Origin: UBA2185 sp964564625
GTDB taxonomy: Bacteria > Desulfobacterota > Syntrophia > Syntrophales > UBA2185
DNA: 31,853 bases
Direction: 5' to 3'
Assembly: GCA_964564625.1 (NCBI GenBank)
Contig: CAZMBE010000031.1
Span: forward strand, 1-31,853
Part shown: in pieces, positions 1 through 7,682 of the stretch
How the letters are laid out: each line of letters begins with the position of its first letter
Numbering within the stretch: position 1 is the first letter of the stretch
Notes under the pieces: generated by a model
Seen by the model: only the letters and a program-made list of their open reading frames with translations
What the model was told of the DNA's origin: nothing
Database searches by the model: none
Position numbers and translations under genes: made by a program

Positions 1-782
1 TCTCTTGCCTTCAACTCTGCCGCGAGCCGGTCTATTTCTCCTGCTTTAGCCCTGGCATCCGTTTCTGCTTTAAGTCTCGCTTCCTCTTCTGCTCTGAGTC
101 GTGCTTCTGCCTGTTCCCTGTTTCTTGCCTCAGTTTCTTCTTTTGCCTTTAACTCTGCTACGAGCCGCTCTGTTTCTTCAGCATGAGCCCTGGCTTCCAG
201 TTCTGCTTTAAATATGGCTACCTCTTTTATGTGTGCCTCTATCTCAGCATCCTGTCTTGCCTTGGTTTCTTCCGTTAATCTTGCTTCCAATTCAGCAATT
301 CTCTGTACTGCCGCTTCTTCTCCTGCTTCTGTTCCAGCCACTGCTTCTTCTTGTTCAGTGCTCCTGGCTTTTTCTCTTTCCTCCCTGTCAGCGTTCTTCT
401 CTCTTTCTGAGGTCAGGTAATCCCTGTCCATTTCGGCCGGGGCTTCAGCCTTCGCCGGCGTAAAGGCACTTGACATAGCTGATATGCTGTCCGGATCACC
501 TATATATCTGCCGGCCCTCCACTCATCGTCGTATACTACCCCGTCAGAAGATGTATATTTCCCCCTGCCGTGAGGGACGCCGTTTTGCCAGTAACCTTCG
601 TATTTGCTGCCGTCAAACCATGTGTAAGTCCCCTTTCCATGGGGATAGTTATCCCTCCATTCGCCCACATACTTACTTCCGCCAGGCCAAATAACACTTC
701 CCTTTCCGGTAAATGATTCTTTCTTCCATGAAACATCCGCTTGTTCTTTACGGGATGTTCCTCGTATCAGACGCCGCAACAT
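1..782 (-). CDS. MORN-repeat / long coiled-coil protein (3' end outside window)
   Basis: The gene is open from ATG 780-782 to the left edge, so only the first 260 codons are visible. Residues about 38-95 hold MORN repeats with readable cores such as YVGEWRDNYPHGKGTYT and YEGYWQNGVPHGRGKYT. From about residue 115 the protein is almost entirely Glu/Ala/Lys/Arg-rich (for example RIAELEARLTEETKARQDAE), a predicted long coiled coil. A 46-residue unit repeats within this coil. There is no signal peptide or membrane segment in the visible part. The start is supported by AAGGA about 12 nt upstream and by the MORN reading frame. MORN proteins usually act as membrane-associated or scaffolding modules; the specific role here is unknown. 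The frame is certain, the function is not. Confidence 0.8.
   Translation of the reverse strand, partial: MLRRLIRGTSRKEQADVSWKKESFTGKGSVIWPGGSKYVGEWRDNYPHGKGTYTWFDGSKYEGYWQNGVPHGRGKYTSSDGVVYDDEWRAGRYIGDPDSISAMSSAFTPAKAEAPAEMDRDYLTSEREKNADREEREKARSTEQEEAVAGTEAGEEAAVQRIAELEARLTEETKARQDAEIEAHIKEVAIFKAELEARAHAEETERLVAELKAKEETEARNREQAEARLRAEEEARLKAETDARAKAGEIDRLAAELKAR
4..228. repeat. Tandem 138-bp imperfect direct repeat inside the coiled-coil gene
   Basis: The segment starting at 4 recurs at 142, exactly 138 bp (46 codons) later, and matches over about 85 bp with scattered changes. A third, more diverged unit lies around 270-300. The repeat is in phase with the reading frame and encodes the heptad-rich coil ERLVAELKAKEE / DRLAAELKAR. 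More copies probably lie left of the window. Confidence 0.75.
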
Positions 783-1275
783 GTATTTCACCAATCCTTA
801 ATAATGTGCAATGACTTTAGACCTGACTATACTCAATGACTTCATTTGTGCGCTCAGCCACGATCTTCTCTTTAAATCATAAAATTTTCATGAATACTTT
901 GCAATGGGATTTATGATACCTCCCCATATTTAAGCAAAAGTAATGCCACAAGGTGCTAATATTATCAGATAGTTCGTGGTAGGCAATGTTACAGTGTCTG
1001 GCGCGTTAATGAATGGTTATAGATGGATGAAATTGAACAAAAGGTCGTTAGCTCCTCGATGAATTTATAACGATATTGTGTCAATATTTTGACTGAAACC
1101 GGGCGATTATTTCTGTGATGCGCTTCTTCTTATAATAACACATGCACGATTGGTATGTGACGTTCTAACGGAAATTCTTTGAATAGTAATTTGATATTCA
1201 TTAAATCCCCCTCCTATTCCTTCGGCTATGAAGATGTGAGAGGGGGATTTATTTTCTGCAGATACAGGAATTGTA
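783..1275. other. Non-coding stretch between MORN gene and flavodoxin gene
   Basis: No convincing reading frame was seen here on either strand. It should contain the promoter of the MORN gene; a 9-bp direct repeat (CAATGACTT at 809-817 and 834-842) lies just upstream of that gene and could be a regulator site, but nothing else supports it. The right end holds the hairpin listed at 1203-1250. The rest is AT-rich with no recognised feature. Confidence 0.5.
1203..1250 (-). terminator. Long-loop hairpin downstream of the flavodoxin gene
   Basis: AAATCCCCCTC at 1203-1213 pairs perfectly with GAGGGGGATTT at 1240-1250, with a small inner stem (CTTC/GAAG) in the loop. It lies 26 bp past the stop codon of the minus-strand flavodoxin gene. 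The minus-strand tail has only a short T tract, so it may end transcription inefficiently or act as an RNA-stabilising stem. Confidence 0.55.
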
Positions 1276-1770
1276 TTATTTATTGAGTTTGGCGATCATT
1301 TCCTCCGCGAATTTCTTCGCATCGGCGAGATCGTGTTGATCGGGATGCCCTTCGGCACTCAACGCCTCTTCCGCCCACGCCTTGTGTTCCAACTGTTTCA
1401 TCAACGTATCAATAAGTTTATTGTCTACCTTCCCCTGGCATCCGAAGTGGCCGAGGACTTTGGCTTTTGATGCCAAACCAATGGCATGTTCGAAGGCCTG
1501 TTTGGGCAACTGGCCGCCCCGGAGGGAGCCATGGGTGGAGAAAAAGGCTATCTTCTGGCTTGCGGGTAAAAGCTTGAAAAGAGAAAGCGCTTTACCGGGT
1601 ACACTGTGGGCGTGAACCGGGAATCCACAAAATACAATGTCATATCCCTTTATGTTCTCCACGTCCTTGATTGGTTTTAATTCTTTTTCCATATGGATAG
1701 CTTCGTATATCGCATGGGCAACCTTTTCCGTGTTGCCTGTTTGTGAATAATAAGTGACCAATGCCTTCAT
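1276..1770 (-). CDS. Flavodoxin family protein
   Basis: A 164-residue FMN-binding flavodoxin-fold protein, likely a one-electron carrier or quinone/flavin reductase in the cytoplasm. The phosphate-binding loop is plain near the N-terminus (SQTGNTEKVA, the (S/T)xTGxT pattern), followed by the strand YDIVFCGFPVHAHSVPG and the loop FFSTHGSLRGGQLP, both typical of the flavin-binding loops. The ATG at 1768-1770 is chosen because AAGGAGG lies 5 nt upstream; longer in-frame starts lack such a site. It is the last gene of a same-strand run after UPF0182 and a lipoprotein, separated from the lipoprotein by 90 bp, and is followed by a hairpin. The electron-transfer partner cannot be told from context. 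Confidence 0.87.
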   Translation of the reverse strand: MKALVTYYSQTGNTEKVAHAIYEAIHMEKELKPIKDVENIKGYDIVFCGFPVHAHSVPGKALSLFKLLPASQKIAFFSTHGSLRGGQLPKQAFEHAIGLASKAKVLGHFGCQGKVDNKLIDTLMKQLEHKAWAEEALSAEGHPDQHDLADAKKFAEEMIAKLNK

Positions 1771-1860
1771 ACTGCCTCCTTGGTAAAATGATTTGCCGAG
1801 ACTCATACAAGATTTTATTGCAATTTGCAAGTAGTTATCTTTCCGGGGGCATTCTATTTT

Positions 1861-2361
1861 CTATCTTATGTTATGATGACCGCTATCATCTTCGTATTTC
1901 AAATATGTGTCGATATCAGGTGTGTAGATAATGACCGTGCGTTCGTCCTTCATCTGGAGGGTTGTTTTCGCTGAGAGAATAGAATACCAGATCCCTATTT
2001 TGTTCCCCTTGTCATCGAACATGGCAAACCCGTGCTGAGGCTGACTAGTGGTGAAAGCCTTGGATTGCATATATTGGACAATCTCACGGAATTTGGCGGG
2101 TGTCATTTCAACTTTCTTCCAGAGGTCAGAATCCAGTGTATAGGACTTATCCAATCCGATAAATGCATTGGGATACACATCCGAGCCGCTGATATAATAA
2201 TTGAAATCAGTGTTCATTTGATATTTTTCAAAAGCAATAGTCGCGTCCCTGTCGGGTATGATCCTGCCGTAATTCTTCAAATGCAAACTGGAACAGCCTG
2301 AGTATGGCAGAAGTGTTAACAAGCACATGACGCACAAAATTTTTCTCCATAGTTTTTGCAT
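1861..2361 (-). CDS. Putative lipoprotein, unknown function
   Basis: A 166-residue protein whose N-terminus (MQKLWRKILCVMCLLTLLPYSGCSS) has positive residues, a hydrophobic stretch and a cysteine that looks like a lipidation site (YSGC; the -3 position is atypical). The mature part is mixed alpha/beta with no motif I recognise. The ATG at 2359-2361 is chosen because GGGAGGG lies just upstream and gives a proper signal peptide, whereas the longer open frame adds unrelated residues overlapping the UPF0182 stop. It begins 28 bp after UPF0182 ends, so the two are probably cotranscribed and the product may act in the envelope with it. The function is unknown. Confidence 0.7.
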   Translation of the reverse strand: MQKLWRKILCVMCLLTLLPYSGCSSLHLKNYGRIIPDRDATIAFEKYQMNTDFNYYISGSDVYPNAFIGLDKSYTLDSDLWKKVEMTPAKFREIVQYMQSKAFTTSQPQHGFAMFDDKGNKIGIWYSILSAKTTLQMKDERTVIIYTPDIDTYLKYEDDSGHHNIR

Positions 2362-2389
2362 GATACTCCCTCCCATCTGAGAAATTATC

Positions 2390-5119
2390 CTATTTCTTTT
2401 TCTCAATAGTCCTGAGGATTTCATCCATCTTCCTCAGCTCTTCTCCATAACTACCCCAGTTACCGAGCTTAAGATATTCCTGAGCCTTTCTGTAATGAGA
2501 AAGTGCATCCAGGGCTAATTCTCTGTCCGTCCTTTCTCTCAAAGGATCTGCCGATCCCGCCATTGTCGGTTGTTCTTTTTCCCTTAACGGCTTTCCTCCG
2601 AAGATCCGCTGCAGAGATGTTTCCAGATTCTCCTCCATGGCAATGGAGTTCCCGTAGGCCACGATAACCCTTTTCAGTTCAGGAAGCTGCCCCTTTTCCG
2701 CGGCCAGGTAAAGGGGTTCGATGTAAATGATTGATTTTTCGATAGGTATTGCCAGAAGACTTCCCCGGATGACCTGGGAACCCCGCTGGCTCCAGAGTGA
2801 AAGCTGCTTGGATATTTCCGTATCCTGGTCTATGCGGGCTTCTATCTGACTCGGTCCGTAGACCAGTTTTTGTTTGGGGAATTTGTAGACGGTGATCTTC
2901 CCGTAATCCGGCATATCGCAGCGGACTGCCATCCACGCAGACATGTTGTCTTTTCTGCTGGGAGTGAAGGCTACCAGAAGGATAAACTCTTCTTTTTTAT
3001 CCCCGGGAAGTTTCATGATTGTGTAGTACGGATCCATTTCTCTTTCACTTCCGGGGGTATGTTTTCCCGGTATGGCCCAGAGATCTTCTTTGTTGTAAAA
3101 GACCTGTGGATCCTGCATATGATATGCCCCGTACATCCGGGCCTGTATGGACAGCATTCCTCGAGGATAACGGACGTGGCGTCTCAGTTCTGTCGGCATT
3201 TCCTCCATTGTGTGAAAAACTCCCGGGAATATACGGGCATAGGTCTGGATGATGGGATCTTTCATATCGCTAATATAGAGTTTCACGGCTCCGTCATAGG
3301 CGTCAACGGTTGCCTTGAGGGAATTTCGTATATAATTGCCCATTTTTGCAATAGGTTCAGAATAGGGAAAACGATCCGTGAGGGTGTAGCCATCCAATAT
3401 CCAGATAAGGCGGCCTTCCGGGGAAATCACCATGTATGGGTCCCGGTCCAGTTCAACAAAGGGAACAATGCGGGAAACGCGATCCGTCACTTTCCTGTAA
3501 TACATGACAAGACTATTAGGTGTAATGTCGTCGGAAAGCAAAATGGTAAATGAGCCAAACCGTGCCGCGAAAAAGAGCTTCCTCCAGAAAGAGAGGGGAA
3601 CCCCTCCCTTGCCCTCGTAACTGGCATACACGTTTTTGTCCCCCACAGGGTAATCGAACTCCTGGCGCTTTGTTCGAACAAAAACATATTCATTTGATGT
3701 TTCGCCATAATAGATCTCGGGGCGTGTGACCTTGATGTTTGTTGTAGAGACAGGAGGAATGTCTTTGATGAAGAATTCCGGCAGGCCTTCGTTCGATATG
3801 CGGTTGACTGGGCCAAGCACGACTCCATACCCGTGGGTATACGTGAGGTGTTCATTCACCCATGTTTTTGCCGGCAGAGCCTGGTAGGAGAGCTCCCTCG
3901 GGGAGAGCATTACCTGACGATACTCCCCGTTTATCATGTAGCGATCATTGTCCACACCGATGAATTTATAGTAGGTGCGCATTTCCTGTAGTTGTCCGTA
4001 AGTTTTGAGGAGGGGGGCATAATCCCAGAGGCGGATGTTTTTCACGGTTAGGTCATTTTTCCGCAGGTCTTCCCGGGTAAGAGTTTCCTCTATGGGAAAT
4101 TCCAGGTCCTCGATGTCTTCAAGCTGGTATGCCATGCGTGTGTATTTAATGTTGTGTTCGAGGTAGGGCATTTCCAGGACAATCTCATTGGGGACGACCT
4201 TGAATTTCTGAATGAGAGCGGGATAGACATTTCGGCCGAGTATCATAATCAGGAAAAAAACACTTACGGTAGCGGCCGGAATACGCCAGTCCGGACGAAA
4301 GGCGAAATAGAGTATGGAAAGGCCACACAGGATTGTAACCACCATCAAACTCTTGATCACCCACAACTGCGTTGTGACTTCCGTATAACCGGGGCCAAAG
4401 ACCACCCCGCGTTTCGCGAATAGGATCTCATTCAGCTCCAGCCATAGGCCGAAAGTACCCCAGAAGAATAGAAACGCGACAAGGACTGAAATGTGTATGC
4501 GGGCCTGCGGAGAGACCCGCCACGTTCGAGGGGGTATGAAGGAGAATGCGTGGCGAATGAAATATATTACCCCGGTAGCCGCTATGCTGACAATGATTGT
4601 AAAGAATACCCAGCCGTATACATGTTTCAAAAAAGGCAACTGGAATATATAAAAGCCTATATCCTTATGGAATAAGGGATCGGAGATACCGAAGGATGAA
4701 GCATTGGTAAACAGCAGGAAGTTTTCCCATTGAAACGTTCCGCTGGAAGCAGCGAAAAATGAGAAAACAAGGGAAGATGTGACAATCAGTATCTGCAGGG
4801 ATTTGTTATGTTCACCTTCTGGTGATACCCGGATGGCATCATCATTAATGACGAAGAGACGGGAGGAAAAGCGAATAGCGAGAAAGAGATTTGTAGAAAA
4901 AATTACAAAAAAAACAATGCCGAAAAGTGCTGCCATTTTCAACTTGGCAAGGAGGGTGATGTAAAAAACACTTTGATACCCTACCTCCTGGAACCATAAC
5001 CAGTCCGTGATGAGCATGATACACTGCAGGGAAACGGTGAGGATTGCGATAACAACAATAAAAAGAATCAATCCCTTGAGGTTTTGCAACCGGAGATGGG
5101 GTAATTTAAAGTCTGCCAT
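2390..5119 (-). CDS. UPF0182 family large membrane protein
   Basis: A 909-residue protein with about seven hydrophobic segments in its first third (for example LILFIVVIAILTVSLQCIML) followed by a large soluble region. The run DWLWFQEVGYQSVFY after the first helix, the later MAYQLEDI and the extracytoplasmic part with YTHGYGVVLGPVN and GELSYQ-like turns match the UPF0182 (PF03699) pattern, and the length matches the usual 900-1000. The biochemical role of the family is not established. The ATG at 5117-5119 is chosen because GAGGAAG sits 7 nt upstream and a good promoter lies about 20 nt further; the longer frame reaches into the divergent gene. The acidic/basic C-terminal tail (REKEQPTMAGSADPLRERTD then an amphipathic helix) is also typical. 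It is first in a run with the lipoprotein and the flavodoxin. Confidence 0.9.
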   Translation of the reverse strand: MADFKLPHLRLQNLKGLILFIVVIAILTVSLQCIMLITDWLWFQEVGYQSVFYITLLAKLKMAALFGIVFFVIFSTNLFLAIRFSSRLFVINDDAIRVSPEGEHNKSLQILIVTSSLVFSFFAASSGTFQWENFLLFTNASSFGISDPLFHKDIGFYIFQLPFLKHVYGWVFFTIIVSIAATGVIYFIRHAFSFIPPRTWRVSPQARIHISVLVAFLFFWGTFGLWLELNEILFAKRGVVFGPGYTEVTTQLWVIKSLMVVTILCGLSILYFAFRPDWRIPAATVSVFFLIMILGRNVYPALIQKFKVVPNEIVLEMPYLEHNIKYTRMAYQLEDIEDLEFPIEETLTREDLRKNDLTVKNIRLWDYAPLLKTYGQLQEMRTYYKFIGVDNDRYMINGEYRQVMLSPRELSYQALPAKTWVNEHLTYTHGYGVVLGPVNRISNEGLPEFFIKDIPPVSTTNIKVTRPEIYYGETSNEYVFVRTKRQEFDYPVGDKNVYASYEGKGGVPLSFWRKLFFAARFGSFTILLSDDITPNSLVMYYRKVTDRVSRIVPFVELDRDPYMVISPEGRLIWILDGYTLTDRFPYSEPIAKMGNYIRNSLKATVDAYDGAVKLYISDMKDPIIQTYARIFPGVFHTMEEMPTELRRHVRYPRGMLSIQARMYGAYHMQDPQVFYNKEDLWAIPGKHTPGSEREMDPYYTIMKLPGDKKEEFILLVAFTPSRKDNMSAWMAVRCDMPDYGKITVYKFPKQKLVYGPSQIEARIDQDTEISKQLSLWSQRGSQVIRGSLLAIPIEKSIIYIEPLYLAAEKGQLPELKRVIVAYGNSIAMEENLETSLQRIFGGKPLREKEQPTMAGSADPLRERTDRELALDALSHYRKAQEYLKLGNWGSYGEELRKMDEILRTIEKKK

Positions 5120-5143
5120 AGTGCACTTCCTCGTCAATTTCTT

Positions 5144-5172
5144 CGTATAGGTGAATGTGCACATGATGTCAA
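5144..5172 (-). promoter_or_regulatory. Sigma-70-type promoter for the UPF0182 gene
   Basis: On the minus strand TTGACA (5167-5172) is followed after exactly 17 nt by TATACG (5144-5149). Transcription would start near 5137, giving a leader of about 18 nt that includes the GAGGAAG ribosome site. The placement fixes the UPF0182 start at 5119. Confidence 0.6.
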
Positions 5173-5201
5173 GGTGCAAAGCGGGCTCGATAAAAAAGAC
5201 C

Positions 5202-5230
5202 TTGATATTTAATGAAGTGAAGGATATTTT
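5202..5230 (+). promoter_or_regulatory. Sigma-70-type promoter for the PAS/LuxR gene
   Basis: TTGATA (5202-5207), a 17-nt spacer and TATTTT (5225-5230) precede the PAS regulator. A start near 5237 would exclude the longer open frame beginning at 5151 and supports initiation at 5298. Confidence 0.5.
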
Positions 5231-5297
5231 ACATAATAGGAACTTATATACACCTTTCATTGCTCGCAAGGAGCGACACTGCCCTTGGAATAATGCC

Positions 5298-7031
5298 ATG
5301 AGAGCACAAAAAGATAGCGTGTACGAACAGAATCACGCTGAAATCAAAGCCATTGTATCTTCCATCCTTGATTCGATTCCTCATGCGGTTATTGGTTTAA
5401 GAGATCGCCACATTATTTTTGCCAACTATGCGGTGGAGACTGTATTTGGCTGGAAGCCGGATGAACTGATTGGCAAAACTACGCGGGTTTTATATCGGAA
5501 CGATGAAGAATACGAAGAGATAGGGAGATACGCGTATCCGGTTCTTGAAAGGGAACGGACGTACAGCAAAGAATATCCCTGCCGGCATAAGGATGGCCGT
5601 GATTTAGTCTGCCTGGTGAGCTCTTCAAGAATAGGTGAGAGCCTGCAGGATAGAATGATTGTGGTTACGTATTCAGACGCTACTGATCGAAAGCAGTCTG
5701 AAGCGGCATTGCGGAAATATGATGGACAGCTTGAGAAGCTGGTAAAAGAACGCACCGCCGAACTTTCAAAAACAACCTCATTGCTCCAGCAGGAAATTGA
5801 TGAACGCACTCATGCGGAAGAACAATCGAGGGAAGCGCATGCGAGACTGCTTGCCGTCCTTGATGGTCTGAACGCCGCCGTGTACGTTATTGATATGAAT
5901 AGATTTAAGGTGCTTTACCTCAATAAATACGGGAAGAATCTATTTGGTGATGTGACGGGTAAAATATGCTGGCACAGCATTCAAAACAGACCGGGACCAT
6001 GTGAGGTATGCGGGAGTGAGAAATTGCTCAGACCTGATGGGGAACCATCGATTGCTCATATTAGGGAACACTACCACAACGCCTTAGAGATGTGGTTTTT
6101 GATTCATTATCAGGCTATTAAGTGGATAGATGGCAAATCGGTAAGACTGGAAATTGCCACAGATATCACAAAGCGCAAGCGGGCGGAACAAGCTGTGCAC
6201 GAAATTCAACTCCAGCAAAAGGCAATTCTGGACAACATTCCCGATATGGCCTGGCTTAAGGATAGGGAGAGCAATTACATTGCGGTGAATGAGGCCTTTG
6301 GCAAGGCCTGTGGTTTGAAACCGGAGGAGGTAATCGGTCTTACAGATTTTGATATCTGGCCTGCGGATCTGGCCGAGAAGTATAGAGAAGACGATAACAG
6401 AGTCATTGAATGCGGCATGAGGAAGAGGGTAGAGGAGCCAATCGTGGTGAAAGACGGCAGAGAGGTATGGGCAGATACGATAAAAACGCCTATTTACAGT
6501 GACAGTGGTAATATTATCGGGACAGCCGGAATTGCCCGTGACATTACAAGACGTAAACGGGCTGAAGACGAATTGAAAAAGAGAGAACGGGAACTGGATG
6601 CAAAGTCCCGGAACCTTGAAGAATTGAACATTGCGTTGAAGGTGTTACTCAAACGGAGGGAAGAAGATAAAACTGAGCTTGAAGAAAAGGTTTTATTGAA
6701 TATACAGGAACTTGTTCAGCCCTATCTCGAGAAAATAAGAAAAACAAGCCTGGATAGCGACCAGAAAGCGTACATAAATATTATTGAAACTCATCTAAAT
6801 GAAATAATATCCCCTTTCCAGCGTAATTTAACGTCCAAATACCCGCATCTCACTCCCCGGGAGATTCAGATCGCAAACCTCATCAAAGACGGAAAAACGA
6901 CCAAAGAGATAGCGGAAATGTTGAATTCATCACCTGGAGCTATTGATTTTCATAGAAACAACTTAAGGAATAAACTTGGATTGAAGAACAAGAACGCCAA
7001 CCTGCGATCCTGCCTGATTTCTCTTGCCTAA
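5298..7031 (+). CDS. Triple-PAS sensor with C-terminal LuxR helix-turn-helix
   Basis: A 577-residue soluble one-component regulator. PAS 1 covers about residues 15-130 (ILDSIPHAVIGLRDRHIIFA ... VVTYSDATDRKQSE), then a coiled coil (QLEKLVKERTAELSK). PAS 2 covers about 180-300 and carries a cysteine cluster (CWHSIQNRPGPCEVC). PAS 3 covers about 305-425 (DNIPDMAWLKDRESNYIAVN ... ITRRKRAEDE), followed by a second coiled coil. The last 65 residues are a LuxR/GerE helix-turn-helix (LTPREIQIANLIKDGKTTKE, then AIDFHRNNLRNKLGL). It has no histidine-kinase domain, so it probably senses a cytoplasmic signal and binds DNA directly. ATG 5298 is preferred because the promoter at 5202-5230 would lie inside the longer frame; its ribosome site is weak (TTGGAA). 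It is divergent from UPF0182. Ligand and targets are unknown. Confidence 0.88.
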   Translation: MRAQKDSVYEQNHAEIKAIVSSILDSIPHAVIGLRDRHIIFANYAVETVFGWKPDELIGKTTRVLYRNDEEYEEIGRYAYPVLERERTYSKEYPCRHKDGRDLVCLVSSSRIGESLQDRMIVVTYSDATDRKQSEAALRKYDGQLEKLVKERTAELSKTTSLLQQEIDERTHAEEQSREAHARLLAVLDGLNAAVYVIDMNRFKVLYLNKYGKNLFGDVTGKICWHSIQNRPGPCEVCGSEKLLRPDGEPSIAHIREHYHNALEMWFLIHYQAIKWIDGKSVRLEIATDITKRKRAEQAVHEIQLQQKAILDNIPDMAWLKDRESNYIAVNEAFGKACGLKPEEVIGLTDFDIWPADLAEKYREDDNRVIECGMRKRVEEPIVVKDGREVWADTIKTPIYSDSGNIIGTAGIARDITRRKRAEDELKKRERELDAKSRNLEELNIALKVLLKRREEDKTELEEKVLLNIQELVQPYLEKIRKTSLDSDQKAYINIIETHLNEIISPFQRNLTSKYPHLTPREIQIANLIKDGKTTKEIAEMLNSSPGAIDFHRNNLRNKLGLKNKNANLRSCLISLA

Positions 7032-7682
7032 TATAAGGTTTTACCTAATATAAACCTTATAATCTATTGGTATTGCAATCTGTAATAGATTGTTTTATCA
7101 AAATACATACTTAGATATCATGATCGTCGCAAAATTCCCATTTTCCCATTGTGCTGAACTTCACTTCAAATTTCTTAAGACCTCAGAGTAGTTAAAGAAA
7201 CTATAAATCGTCAATTCAAAGCGGCATTCACATCAAGAGTAGTTGTGGTGTAAAAACGATAACTCTGCAGGGATCGTTTCATAAAATATAGATACGATAT
7301 AGGGGTGCTGTCCCTAACAACTTCATTGTCCTCAAAGGGGTAATTCTATCGTTTTGTGGATGTGCCGGCACGCCATTCACGAAAGGGAGGTAAAAACCGG
7401 TCGGGTCAATGCCTCTGGGTCTTATGGATGTGGGCAGGCCATTCACCGTGGATAATTTTTCCCCTGATGGACCGGGATAGCATCCCATTCATGGTGCGTT
7501 GCCATCATCAGGATCTTTCAATTAACACGCTTGACTATAATATTTCCTGGGTTGTTTTGTATCTATGGGAAGTAAATTTATCATCGAAGGGGGGTGAACG
7601 TTTTTTAGAAAAAGGGACGATTAGTGTTATTAAAATCCGGTTCAGTGGGTACAGACAATTACTATTAAAAAGGAGGTAAGAT
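7032..7682. other. 650-bp leader / non-coding stretch before the CoA-transferase pair
   Basis: No convincing gene was seen. It starts with two small hairpins after the PAS regulator. At 7307-7315 there is GCTGTCCCT, identical to one arm of the palindrome at 25521-25553. Two near-identical 23-25 bp segments (GGATGTG...GCCATTCAC) occur at 7356-7380 and 7424-7446. A perfect TATAAT at 7536-7541, without a clear -35, could be the -10 box of the CoA-transferase operon, leaving a leader of about 135 nt. The gene's ribosome site is AAAAAGGAGG, 7 nt before ATG 7683. Confidence 0.45.
7033..7098 (+). terminator. Candidate terminator hairpins after the PAS/LuxR gene
   Basis: ATAAGGTTT (7033-7041) pairs with AAACCTTAT (7052-7060). 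Then AATCTATT (7061-7068) pairs with AATAGATT (7084-7091), or alternatively CAATCT with AGATTG, followed by GTTTTATC. The stems are AT-rich and the T tract is short, so termination is plausible but not certain. Confidence 0.4.

Noticed and set aside
536..736. 66-codon minus-strand frame within the MORN gene
   Set aside because: It is a frame-shifted reading of the MORN-repeat gene, which is open from 782 to the left edge.
7356..7679. 107-codon plus-strand frame before the CoA-transferases
   Set aside because: No ribosome site and no conserved pattern; it is Trp/Arg/Ser-rich and begins exactly in one of two short direct repeats, as random sequence would.
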